This document shows, one piece after another, positions 30,710 through 38,745 of a stretch of 64,000 bases of DNA (positions are counted from its first letter, which is position 1; the number at the start of each line of letters is the position of its first letter). The stretch spans positions 8,556,001 through 8,620,000 of the forward strand of contig NZ_AP028461.1 in the NCBI RefSeq assembly GCF_033097365.1. The letters run 5' to 3'. The DNA is from Actinoplanes sichuanensis. GTDB taxonomy: Bacteria > Actinomycetota > Actinomycetes > Mycobacteriales > Micromonosporaceae. The notes beneath the pieces are model-generated. The model saw only the letters and a list, made by a program, of their open reading frames with translations. It ran no database searches and was not told the origin of the DNA. A program made the position numbers and the translations under genes.

Positions 30710-30811
30710 CAGGCCGGCTCCCAGAGCCGTCACCCGCCCTCCAGCACAGCCGCGAAAACCGGCCACCCGACGAACCAGCCGGCGCTCAGGGCTGCTCTGG
30801 GAGCCGGCCTG
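30710..30811. repeat. Perfect 18-bp inverted repeat with 66-base spacer
   Basis: CAGGCCGGCTCCCAGAGC at 30710-30727 is the exact complement of 30794-30811. The left arm starts two bases after the deacetylase stop codon. It may form a large hairpin that ends transcription, or be the remnant of a small mobile element; there is no obvious target-site duplication. Confidence 0.7.
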
Positions 30812-30961
30812 GGACGATCGGGAGCGCGCCGACGGGGTGAGGGGACGCCGCCGCCCGAAAGGCGCGCCGGCGGGCTGGAGGGGCCGCGGACGTCGCGGTG
30901 TAGCCCGGGGGCGGGCCGACTGCGGTCGTCGGTGGGGTGGCCGTACCGCTGCGGGGGTCTT

Positions 30962-31324
30962 TCAGTGCGAAGGCGGGATCACCCGGAGATGACCGCGGCG
31001 GCCGGTCTGGTGGCCCTGGGTGTGTTCGGTGTCGTCCGGGCGTGGCGGGACCGGACGGGCGGCCTCACGGACGGCCTCGGCGAGAGCGACCAGGTCGTCG
31101 GTGGTGGGGGGCGGAGGCGCGAAGTCACCGTCGTGGCGCACGAGTTCCCAGCCTCGGGGGGCGGTGAGGCTGCGGGCGTGCGTCTCGCACAGGTCGTACG
31201 TGTGGGGTTCGGCGAAGGCCGCCAGCGGGCCCACGACGGCCGTGGAATCGCCGTAGACGTAGGTCAGGGTGGCGACCGCCTGTCGGGGACAGCCGTTCCG
31301 GGAGCAGCGCCGTGGTGACCTCAC
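30962..31324 (-). CDS. DUF3499 family protein
   Basis: A 120-residue protein with the DUF3499 signature: SPRRCSRNGCPRQAVATLTY, DSTAVVGPLAAFAEPHTYDL and CETHARSLTAPRGWELV. Conserved cysteine pairs suggest a small zinc-binding domain. The function is unknown. The homologue Rv3258c has the same position between the mannose genes and whiB2 in mycobacteria. GTG start at 31324 with TAAGTT six bases upstream (31331-31336), a leaderless pattern. Divergent from the zincin-like gene. Confidence 0.92.
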   Translation of the reverse strand: MRSPRRCSRNGCPRQAVATLTYVYGDSTAVVGPLAAFAEPHTYDLCETHARSLTAPRGWELVRHDGDFAPPPPTTDDLVALAEAVREAARPVPPRPDDTEHTQGHQTGRRGHLRVIPPSH

Positions 31325-31509
31325 GGCGGCAACTTATCTCCCCGTTCGCGATTCTGGGTCGTGTTGCCTCGCGACACGCCGACTCGGGCGCATCACGATT
31401 CGGCGATGGTCGTTGTAAACGCCGACCCGATGGGACGAATTAACGGCGCGGACACACGATGCGAACGGCCTGACCACGTACCTCGCCCGAGTGGGGATAC
31501 GCTGGCCGC

Positions 31510-31986
31510 GTGACCACCAGCCCCGAACGCCGCCGGACGGACGGCAAGGCGACGCGCAGCACCGGTCCGGGCCATCCCACGCGACGGGATCGGCACGGCC
31601 GAGGCCTGCGTGGCCGTCTGGTGCCGGCTACCGTGCCGCTGGCCCGCACCAAGGCGGAGATCTTCGACGACCTGGTGCTGGACACCGTGGAGAGCCTCGA
31701 GCGGCGGTATGCCAAGGAGCTCGCCGGCGTGGAGTTCGCGGTCGAGGACGTGCCACCGGAGCTGAACGTCTACGACTCGGACGTGCTCGAGGACGGCGAG
31801 GTGCCCCTGGCCCGGTTGCTGCCGGGCCGTCCGGGGCGGCATGAGCTGCCGCCACGGATCGTGCTCTACCGGCGCCCGCTGGAGTTCCGGGCGATGGATC
31901 GGGAGGACCTCGCCGACCTCGTCCACGATGTGATCATCGAGCAGGTTGCCAACCTGCTCGGGGTGGATCCCGACGAGTTGGCTTAG
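31510..31986 (+). CDS. Metallopeptidase-family (zincin-like) protein lacking the HExxH motif
   Basis: A 158-residue protein related to the Rv3259-type metallopeptidase family. After a basic N-terminus come PLARTKAEIFDDLVLDTVES, PPRIVLYRRPLEFRA and DLVHDVIIEQVANLLGVDPD. In relatives elsewhere the equivalent of EQVAN is HEIGH or similar; here the zinc-binding histidines are absent, so proteolytic activity is doubtful. The GTG start has TACGCT six bases upstream (31498-31503), suggesting a leaderless mRNA. The 3' end overlaps the convergent whiB gene by four bases. Confidence 0.85.
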   Translation: MTTSPERRRTDGKATRSTGPGHPTRRDRHGRGLRGRLVPATVPLARTKAEIFDDLVLDTVESLERRYAKELAGVEFAVEDVPPELNVYDSDVLEDGEVPLARLLPGRPGRHELPPRIVLYRRPLEFRAMDREDLADLVHDVIIEQVANLLGVDPDELA

Positions 31987-32243
31987 GCCACCCGTCGCTT
32001 CAACTTGCGACGTTCACGTTCGGACAGTCCACCCCAGATCCCGAAACGTTCGTCGTGCCCGAGCGCATACTCCAGACACTCGGCTTTCACATCACAGCGG
32101 CCGCAGATGCGCTTCGCCTCGCGCGTCGAGCCGCCCTTCTCAGGGAAGAAAGCCTCGGGATCGGTCTGTGAACACAGCGCCCGCTCCTGCCACTCGGGCG
32201 CGTCCCCGAGCAGGTCTACCCCTTCAACCTGCGTCGCTTCCAT
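31983..32243 (-). CDS. whiB: WhiB family iron-sulfur transcription factor (WhiB2/WhmD-type)
   Basis: An 86-residue WhiB-like protein with four cluster-binding cysteines (ALCSQTD, then ICGRCDVKAEC), the GIWGG turn and a basic DNA-binding tail (RERRKLKRRVA). The location between the zincin-like gene and F420 genes matches M. tuberculosis whiB2 (Rv3260c) and Streptomyces whiB, which controls septation with WhiA. The ATG at 32243 is set by TTTGGAGG eight bases upstream. The leader holds a hairpin at 32263-32283 and a palindrome at 32360-32373. Confidence 0.95.
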   Translation of the reverse strand: MEATQVEGVDLLGDAPEWQERALCSQTDPEAFFPEKGGSTREAKRICGRCDVKAECLEYALGHDERFGIWGGLSERERRKLKRRVA

Positions 32244-32262
32244 CGGCGTGCCTCCAAATTCC

Positions 32263-32283
32263 GCGCCGGCATGAAGCCGGCGC
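32263..32283 (-). promoter_or_regulatory. Hairpin in the whiB leader next to the ribosome binding site
   Basis: GCGCCGGC pairs perfectly with GCCGGCGC around a 5-base loop, ending about 20 bases before the start codon and a few bases upstream of the GGAGG. It could affect translation initiation or mRNA stability. Confidence 0.45.
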
Positions 32284-32359
32284 TGACCCCCCACGCACGC
32301 GGCGTGTTTTTGTGGGTACGACGCCTTTGTGCCACATCGTCCCCACAACCCCACCAAAA

Positions 32360-32373
32360 TTACACGCGTGTAA
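32360..32373. promoter_or_regulatory. Perfect 14-bp palindrome upstream of whiB
   Basis: TTACACGCGTGTAA, a perfect dyad 117 bases upstream of the whiB start and set in an unusually AT-rich stretch. It is the size of a repressor operator. I do not recognise the cognate regulator. Confidence 0.5.
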
Positions 32374-32555
32374 GACGTGCGTCGTCAAGCCGAACCTGCT
32401 AAATGGGCCCGTTTCCGCACCACTGGGGAGCGGATGAGAGGCCTGTTTCAGCCCTATCGCTCCAAGCCGTCAGAAGGTAACGCGAAGCCGGACCCTCGCG
32501 TCCAATTTAACCCGTTTTGTGACCTTGCGGCAGCGGGTCCGGGTGATGTTTCCCC

Positions 32556-35060
32556 CTAGCGCCGTCCGTACACCGTGGTGCGTTCCACCGCAGGCCGTCC
32601 AGCGGCCGCCGCCAGCTCCTTCAGCTCCGCGACCGTCCTGGCCGAACCGTGCTCCGAACCGGCCATTCTCGAGATCGTCTCCTCCATGAGAGTGCCCCCC
32701 AGGTCATTACAACCACTGTTGAGCATCACGCGGGTACCCTCGTCGCCGAGTTTCACCCAGGAGCACTGAATGTTGTCGATCCGGCCGTGCAGCAGCACCC
32801 GGGCCATCGCGTGCACGACCCGGTTCTCCCTCCAGGTCGGACCCGGACGGGCGATGCCGGCCAGGTAGATCGGGGCGTTCGTGTGGATGAACGGCAGCGC
32901 CACGAACTCGGTGAACCCACCCGTCACGTCCTGAATGCCGGCCAGCACCCGGAAGTGGCCGAGCCACTGGCGCGGGTGGTCGACGTGGCCGTACATCATG
33001 GTCGAACTGGACCGGATGCCCACCTGGTGCGCGGTCGTCACCACGTCCACCCAGGTCGAGGTGGGCAGCTTGCCCTTGGTCAGCACCCAGCGCACGTCGT
33101 CGTCGAGGATCTCGGCGGCGGTACCCGGAATGGTGCCGAGACCCGCCTCCTTCAGGCCGGTCAGCCACTCCCGCAGCGACACCCCGGCCTTCGCCGAGGC
33201 GGTGACGATCTCCATCGGGGAGTACGCGTGGACGTGCATCCCGGGAACGCGCTGCTTGACCGCGCGAACCAGGTCGGCATACGCGGTGACCGGCATCTTG
33301 GGGTCGATGCCACCCTGCATGCACACCTCGGACGCGCCGTCCCGCCACGCCTCCTCGGCCCGGTCGGCGACCTGCTCGACCGACAGGCGGTAGGCGTCGG
33401 CGTCCTTCTCTCGCTGGGCGAACGCGCAGAACCGGCAGCCGACGTAACAGACGTTCGAGAAGTTGATGTTGCGGTTCACCACGTACGTGATGTCGTCGCC
33501 GTTGACCTGCCGACGCAGGTCGTCGGCGATCCGGGCGAGTTCGTCGAGAGCCGGGCCGTCGGCGTTGAACAGCGCCATCGCCTTGTCCTCGTGCTGCTCC
33601 AGGAGCAGGGCGGCCGGGTCTTCCGAGGCCAGCTTGAGAGCCGCCACCACGTCGGTGGGCATACTCGCCGGTGCGCTGCGGACATGGGCGGCGACCTCGT
33701 CCCAGTCGCCGTAGACGTGGTCGAAGTCGGAGCGGCGGTCCTCGGTGCGGCCCTCCTCGTCGATGCTCTTGAAGAGGTCGATGCGGCCGCCGCCGAAGCT
33801 CTCGTCGGGCTCCTGCCACGGCAACCCTGCCGGATTCGTCCCGATTTGCGCGAGGCCGTCGTCGGTGGCCAGCGCAGCGACGTGGTTCTTGATACGCGGA
33901 TCGAGCCAGCCTTCGTCACCCCGGCGGACGTACTCCGGGTAGATGGTCAGGCGCTCCTTGAGGATGAATCCGGACTTTTCCGATTTTTCGGCGAGCAGGT
34001 CGATCTGCGGCCACGGACGCTCCGGATTCACGTGATCGGGTGTCACCGGGGAGACGCCACCCCAGTCGTCGATCCCGGCGCGCAGCAGCAGTGCGAACTC
34101 GTCGTCGATCAGGTTCGGTGGGGCCTGGATCCGTGCTCGCGGGCCCATGATGATCCGCGCCACCGCCACCGTGGCGGCCAGCTCGCGCAGCTCCGCGTCG
34201 GGCATCCCACGCATCGCCGTGTCCGGCTTGGCGCGGAAATTCTGCACGATCACCTCTTGGATGTGCCCGAACTCCCGGGCCGTCCGACGGATCGCGAAGA
34301 GCGAGTCGACCCGCTCGGTCAGGTTCTCCCCGATGCCGATCAGGATGCCCGTGGTGAACGGCACACCGACCCGACCGGCGTCGTCGAGCACCCGCAGGCG
34401 GACCGCGGGCTCCTTGTCCGGCGAGCCGTAGTGCGGACCGCCCTTCTCCGACCACAGCCGGGTGGCGGTGGTCTCCAGCATCATGCCCATGCTCGGCGCC
34501 ACCGGCTTGAGTCGCTGCAGCTCGGCCCAGCTCATCACGCCCGGGTTGAGGTGCGGGAGCAGACCGGTCTCCTCCAGCACGGCGATGGCGCAGGCCCGCA
34601 CGTAGTCGAGGGTGGAGTCGTACCCCCGCTCGTCGAGCCACTGCCGGGCCGCCGGCCAGCGCTCCTCCGGCCGGTCACCGAGGGTGAACAGCGCTTCCTT
34701 GCAGCCCTGCGCGGCGCCCTGCCGGGCGATCTCCAGGACCTCGTCACGCTCCAGGAACGGCGCCGGCAACTTGTGCGGCACGGTGGCGAACGTGCAGTAG
34801 TGGCATCGGTCCCGGCAGAGCCGGGTCAACGGAATGAAGACCTTACGGGAGTACGTGACGACGCCCGGCCGCCCGGCCTCGCGCAGGCCGGCGTCCCGGA
34901 TGCCACCGGCGATCGCCAGCAGCTCGTCGAACTGTTCGTCTCGGGCCGTGAGCAGCGCCACAGCCTCATCGACGTCGATCGCTTTACCGTCGGCTGCGCG
35001 GCGCAGTGCGCGGCGGATGCTCGCCTCGGTCGGTACGGGTTCCACGTTGACCTCTACCAC
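32556..35060 (-). CDS. fbiC: Bifunctional FO synthase (CofG/CofH fusion)
   Basis: Makes FO, the deazaflavin chromophore of F420, from tyrosine and a ribityl-diaminouracil. The 834-residue protein fuses two radical SAM enzymes: an N-terminal CofG-like half with the cluster motif [10 protein letters not shown] (about residue 80) and a C-terminal CofH-like half with [10 protein letters not shown] (about 540). The fusion is the normal actinobacterial form. GTG start at 35060, with TAGGCT seven bases upstream (35068-35073), fits a leaderless mRNA. It lies next to fbiA and fbiB, whereas in M. tuberculosis fbiC is elsewhere. Confidence 0.97.
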   Translation of the reverse strand: MVEVNVEPVPTEASIRRALRRAADGKAIDVDEAVALLTARDEQFDELLAIAGGIRDAGLREAGRPGVVTYSRKVFIPLTRLCRDRCHYCTFATVPHKLPAPFLERDEVLEIARQGAAQGCKEALFTLGDRPEERWPAARQWLDERGYDSTLDYVRACAIAVLEETGLLPHLNPGVMSWAELQRLKPVAPSMGMMLETTATRLWSEKGGPHYGSPDKEPAVRLRVLDDAGRVGVPFTTGILIGIGENLTERVDSLFAIRRTAREFGHIQEVIVQNFRAKPDTAMRGMPDAELRELAATVAVARIIMGPRARIQAPPNLIDDEFALLLRAGIDDWGGVSPVTPDHVNPERPWPQIDLLAEKSEKSGFILKERLTIYPEYVRRGDEGWLDPRIKNHVAALATDDGLAQIGTNPAGLPWQEPDESFGGGRIDLFKSIDEEGRTEDRRSDFDHVYGDWDEVAAHVRSAPASMPTDVVAALKLASEDPAALLLEQHEDKAMALFNADGPALDELARIADDLRRQVNGDDITYVVNRNINFSNVCYVGCRFCAFAQREKDADAYRLSVEQVADRAEEAWRDGASEVCMQGGIDPKMPVTAYADLVRAVKQRVPGMHVHAYSPMEIVTASAKAGVSLREWLTGLKEAGLGTIPGTAAEILDDDVRWVLTKGKLPTSTWVDVVTTAHQVGIRSSSTMMYGHVDHPRQWLGHFRVLAGIQDVTGGFTEFVALPFIHTNAPIYLAGIARPGPTWRENRVVHAMARVLLHGRIDNIQCSWVKLGDEGTRVMLNSGCNDLGGTLMEETISRMAGSEHGSARTVAELKELAAAAGRPAVERTTVYGRR

Positions 35061-35105
35061 GCAAAGCAGCCTAGGCCGGAATCGTTTCGGCTGCCGCTAT
35101 GGTCA

Positions 35106-35143
35106 CGGGCCCGGAACGTGTCGTGAAACACGATCCGGGCCCG
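35106..35143 (-). terminator. Hairpin between the Pro/Tyr-rich membrane protein gene and fbiC
   Basis: CGGGCCCGGA pairs with TCCGGGCCCG (10 bp), then after one A-A mismatch CGTGT pairs with ACACG around a 6-base loop. It begins 6 bases past the stop of the upstream gene and insulates fbiC. Confidence 0.7.
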
Positions 35144-35149
35144 AATCGC

Positions 35150-36016
35150 CTATTGCCGCGGCGGGTCCTGGGCGGCCGGGCCGAAGCCGGGACGCTCCTC
35201 CGGCAGCACCTCGGTGCGGTCGGACGCGGGCGGGGCCGACGGGACCGGCGGGACCTGGGGCGGCACCGGCTGGGTGGGCTCGGCGAACGGCGGCGGGGGC
35301 GGACCCCACCCGGGCTGTGGCTGCGGCACCGCCGGGTACTGCCCGTAGGGCGCCGGCGGCGGCCCGGCGTTGAACGGCTGGGTGGCCACCGGCGGCTGCG
35401 TCGGAGCGCCCGGCGGCACCGGGCCCGGGAACGAGGCGGGCGGCTGCGGGGTGCCGTACTGCTGGCCGTACCCGGGCTGCTGCCGGCCGTACCCGGGCGG
35501 CGGGCCGTACTGGTAGGGCTGCCCGTAGACACCCGGCTGCGGCTTGACCGACGGGTAGTACCCCAGCCAGATCTGCAGGACCGCGTAACCGGCCAGGCCG
35601 AGCACGCCGAGCCAGGCGACCCGCTCCAGCAGCGCACCGAAGGCGGCCAGGGCGTCGTCGGCGGCGATCCCGCTCACCCCGAAGAGGAGTCCGAAGACCA
35701 CCCCGAAGAAGGACGCGAACGCATACTCCCCGAGGGCCACCATGGTGAGCAGCCGTGCTTTCGGGTGCACCGGCTTGACACCGAGCGACAGCAGCACGGC
35801 GGCGAGTGGGAAGAAGACCGTCGCCACGTTCACGAAGGAACCGAAGCTGTACCGCGCACTCAGCGAGAAGTCGGCCCCGAACAGGCTGAGCAGGGCCACG
35901 AACAGGAACACGGCCGGGGCCGCGATCAGAACGTAGACGGCCAGGTCGCGCAGGGGCCGCAGGAATTGCCCGATGGTCTTCTCAGCGGCCGGATCAGGCT
36001 GTTGTGGTGTGGTCAC
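35150..36016 (-). CDS. Membrane protein with Pro/Tyr/Gln-rich C-terminal tail
   Basis: A 288-residue protein of unknown function. Four hydrophobic segments at about 25-47, 60-80, 90-115 and 125-145 form the membrane part. From about 150 the protein is a low-complexity Pro/Tyr/Gly/Gln-rich tail (for instance YGPPPGYGRQQPGYGQQYG), probably cytoplasmic and disordered. The GTG start at 36016 follows GGGAGC six bases upstream. It is divergent from fbiA with a 91-base spacer, but there is no evidence that it takes part in F420 synthesis. Confidence 0.8.
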   Translation of the reverse strand: MTTPQQPDPAAEKTIGQFLRPLRDLAVYVLIAAPAVFLFVALLSLFGADFSLSARYSFGSFVNVATVFFPLAAVLLSLGVKPVHPKARLLTMVALGEYAFASFFGVVFGLLFGVSGIAADDALAAFGALLERVAWLGVLGLAGYAVLQIWLGYYPSVKPQPGVYGQPYQYGPPPGYGRQQPGYGQQYGTPQPPASFPGPVPPGAPTQPPVATQPFNAGPPPAPYGQYPAVPQPQPGWGPPPPPFAEPTQPVPPQVPPVPSAPPASDRTEVLPEERPGFGPAAQDPPRQ

Positions 36017-36107
36017 AGTTGCTCCCGGTGCGGTGGATCGAGGTCGGCACAGAGTAAACCGATACCCGCCACCCGAGGGGACGGCGCGGGTGCGGGAGGA
36101 TGGGGGG

Positions 36108-37058
36108 ATGCGGATCGTGGTCCTGACCGGGGGCATCGGCGGTGCCCGTTTCCTTCTCGGCGTGCGAGCTCACGCCCGAGCCATCGGCGCGGAGGTGACG
36201 GCGGTCGTCAATGTCGGCGACGACGTGCGCATGCACGGCCTCCAGATCTGTCCCGACCTGGATTCGGTGATGTACACGCTGGGCGGCGCCGCCGACCCCG
36301 AGCGCGGCTGGGGCCGGGTCGGCGAGACGTGGGTGGTCAAGGAGGAGTTGGCGAAGTACGGGGTGGAGCCGTCCTGGTTCGGCCTCGGCGACAAGGACAC
36401 CGCCACCCATCTGGTACGCACCACCATGCTGAACGCCGGATACCCGCTCTCCGCGGTCACCGCCGCCCTCTGTGAGCGCTGGCAGCCCGGCATCACCATG
36501 CTCCCGGCCACCGACGACCGGCTCGAGACACACGTGGTGGTGGATGTCGACGGCGAGCGGAAGGCGATCCACTTCCAGGAGTGGTGGGTCCGTCACCGGG
36601 GCGCCGTGCCGACGCACAACTTCGTCTTCCGGGGCGCCGACAGCGCGAAACCGGGCGTCGGCGTTCTCGACGCGGTCTCGGCGGCTGACGTGATCCTCGT
36701 CGCCCCGAGCAATCCGGTGGTGAGTATCGCCCCGATCCTGGCCGTGCCCGCGCTCAAGGAGGCGGTCGCCGCCGGTTCGGCGCCGGTGGTGGGCGTCTCG
36801 CCGATCATCGGCGGCTCCCCGGTCCGCGGGATGGCCGACAAGTGCCTGGCCACGCTGGGGGTCGAGGTGAGCGCGGCGGGCGTCGGCCGGATGTACGGCC
36901 CACGCGCCGACGGCGGCCTGCTGGACGGCTGGCTGGTCGACACCTCCGACGAGGGCGCCCAGGTCCCCGGCGTGCGGACCCGGGCGGTGCCGCTGTGGAT
37001 GCGCGACGAGGACGCGACCGCGCGGATGGTCGCCGACGCGCTGGAGCTGGCCCGATGA
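36108..37058 (+). CDS. fbiA: 2-phospho-L-lactate (phosphoenolpyruvyl) transferase FbiA/CofD
   Basis: Transfers the phospholactate or phosphoenolpyruvate moiety from the GDP-activated donor to FO, forming F420-0 or its dehydro form. The 316-residue protein starts MRIVVLTGGIGGARFLLGVR and contains VNVGDDVRMHGLQICPDLD, DRLETHVVVD, APSNPVVSIAPIL and VVGVSPIIGG, all typical of CofD/FbiA. GGGAGGATGGGGGG lies before the ATG. The stop overlaps the fbiB start (ATGA). Confidence 0.97.
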   Translation: MRIVVLTGGIGGARFLLGVRAHARAIGAEVTAVVNVGDDVRMHGLQICPDLDSVMYTLGGAADPERGWGRVGETWVVKEELAKYGVEPSWFGLGDKDTATHLVRTTMLNAGYPLSAVTAALCERWQPGITMLPATDDRLETHVVVDVDGERKAIHFQEWWVRHRGAVPTHNFVFRGADSAKPGVGVLDAVSAADVILVAPSNPVVSIAPILAVPALKEAVAAGSAPVVGVSPIIGGSPVRGMADKCLATLGVEVSAAGVGRMYGPRADGGLLDGWLVDTSDEGAQVPGVRTRAVPLWMRDEDATARMVADALELAR

Positions 37059-38128
37059 CCGGCGGCACGCCCGATGACGGCCTCCAGGTCCTGCCGGTCC
37101 GCGGGATCGGCGACGTGGTGGCCGGCGACGACCTCGCGCGGCTGATCGTCACCGCCGCGCCGTGGATCACCGACGGTGACGTCCTGGTGGTGACCAGCAA
37201 GATCGTGTCCAAGGCGGAGGGCCGCCTGGTGGAGGTTCCGGCGGACGGCCCGGAGCGTGACGAGGCCCGTCAGCGGGTGCTGGACGGCGAGACCGCCCGG
37301 GTGGTGGCCCGCCGTGGCCCGACCTCGATCGTGCAGACCCACCACGGTTTCGTGATGGCGGCCGCCGGCATCGACGCGTCGAACGTGGACAAGACCCACC
37401 TGGTGCTGCTGCCCGAGGACCCGGACGCGTCGGCCCGCCGACTGCGCGCCGACCTGCTCGCCCGCGGGCTCGACGTGGTGATCGTCATCTCCGACACGAT
37501 GGGCCGGGCGTGGCGCAACGGCCTGACCGACGTGGCTCTGGGCGCGGCCGGGATCGAGGCGCTGCTCGACCATCGGGGACAGGTCGATCCGTATGGCAAC
37601 GAGCTGTCGCTGACCCAGATGGCGGTGGTCGACGAGTTGGCGGCCGCGGCCGAGCTGGTCAAGGGCAAGTGCGACCGGGTGCCGGTGGCCGTGGTGCGCG
37701 GTCATCCACGATCCGGCGAGGGTTCCGGGGCGGCCGTGCTGATCCGCGACGCCGAGAGCGACATGTTCAGCCTGGGCACCGCCGAGGCCCGGGCCGCCGG
37801 TCTGCGGGCCGCCGCGGTACTCCCCGACTCACCGCCCGCCGCCGCGGTACCCCCCGACTCACCGCCCGCCGCCCCGGTGTCCGCCGTACCGACGGTCGAT
37901 CCGGCCGTCGTCGCCCGTGCGCTTCAGACGCTTGACGGTCTGCGGCAGTCGGATGTCCAGCTGACCGACGGCATCCGCCTCACCCCGGCCCGGGGCGGGG
38001 CCGCCGCGCTGATCCGCACCGGAGCGGACGCACATCGCCTGCGGGCCGCCCTGGCCGCCGAAGGCATCGAGACCACCGCCGTCATCGACGACGAGGGCGT
38101 CACCCTGACCTACGGAGTATCGGCATGA
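37055..38128 (+). CDS. fbiB: Coenzyme F420-0:L-glutamate ligase FbiB, without nitroreductase domain
   Basis: Adds glutamate residues to F420-0. The first 245 residues form the ligase domain: LQVLPVRGIGDVVAGDDL, VVTSKIVSKAEGRLVE, VIVISDTMGRAWRNGLTDVA, and DHRGQVDPYGNELSLTQMA. The mycobacterial protein continues with an FMN nitroreductase-type domain of about 200 residues that reduces dehydro-F420; here only about 110 residues follow, with a Pro/Ala-rich duplicated linker (two copies of PDSPPAA) and an Ala-rich C-terminal segment that I do not recognise. The reductase function must come from another gene or differ. Overlaps fbiA and the NUDIX gene by four bases each. Confidence 0.93.
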   Translation: MTGGTPDDGLQVLPVRGIGDVVAGDDLARLIVTAAPWITDGDVLVVTSKIVSKAEGRLVEVPADGPERDEARQRVLDGETARVVARRGPTSIVQTHHGFVMAAAGIDASNVDKTHLVLLPEDPDASARRLRADLLARGLDVVIVISDTMGRAWRNGLTDVALGAAGIEALLDHRGQVDPYGNELSLTQMAVVDELAAAAELVKGKCDRVPVAVVRGHPRSGEGSGAAVLIRDAESDMFSLGTAEARAAGLRAAAVLPDSPPAAAVPPDSPPAAPVSAVPTVDPAVVARALQTLDGLRQSDVQLTDGIRLTPARGGAAALIRTGADAHRLRAALAAEGIETTAVIDDEGVTLTYGVSA

Positions 38129-38682
38129 GCGCCCTCTACGAAGACGCGGTCGACGTGCTGAGCACCTGGGTCGCCACCTCCGAGGAGGCCGAGGGGGCCC
38201 GCAAGCGCACGCTGGACCTGCTGGCCGACGGGCCGGTCGCGATGACCCGTGCCCACCGGGTCGGGCACGTCACGGCGAGCGCCCTGATCGTCGGCGACGA
38301 CCGCCGGGTCCTGCTCTGCCTACACGGGCGGCTCGGTCTGTGGATGCAGCTCGGCGGGCACTGCGAGGAGGCCGACGCGACGCTGGCGCGGGCCGCGCTC
38401 CGGGAGGCGACCGAGGAGTCCGGTATTTCCGGCCTGCTTCTCGACCCGGCGCCGATCGACATCGACATCCACGAGGTCCGGTGCGGCGCCCGGGACGGCG
38501 CACCGGCCGAGCCGTCGGTGCACTACGACGTGCGGTTCCTGCTGCGGGCACCGGCCGGCAGCGTGGAGCGGATCAGCGCGGAGTCGTCCGACCTGCGCTG
38601 GTTCAGCCCGGAGGCGTTGCCGGCCCCACTGGCTTCGGGAACGATCCAGCAGATCGCCCCGGCGCTGGCCCGCTTCCGCTGA
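38125..38682 (+). CDS. NUDIX hydrolase
   Basis: A 185-residue NUDIX protein. The box region is WMQLGGHCEEADATLARA followed by ALREATEESGI, with the key REATEESG core. Relatives hydrolyse nucleoside diphosphate-linked compounds; the substrate here is unknown. The start overlaps the fbiB stop (ATGA), so it is translated with fbiA and fbiB, perhaps cleaning up a nucleotide by-product of F420 synthesis, which is inference. It converges on manC across a strong hairpin. Confidence 0.9.
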   Translation: MSALYEDAVDVLSTWVATSEEAEGARKRTLDLLADGPVAMTRAHRVGHVTASALIVGDDRRVLLCLHGRLGLWMQLGGHCEEADATLARAALREATEESGISGLLLDPAPIDIDIHEVRCGARDGAPAEPSVHYDVRFLLRAPAGSVERISAESSDLRWFSPEALPAPLASGTIQQIAPALARFR

Positions 38683-38695
38683 CCCCCGGCCTCGC

Positions 38696-38734
38696 GTCGA
38701 TCTTGTGAGTCGGGCGACAACTCACAAGATCGAC
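38696..38734. terminator. Bidirectional terminator between the NUDIX gene and manC
   Basis: A 15-bp perfect stem (GTCGATCTTGTGAGT and its complement) with a 9-base loop, midway between two convergent stop codons. Confidence 0.8.
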
Positions 38735-38745
38735 CCGAGAAGCGG

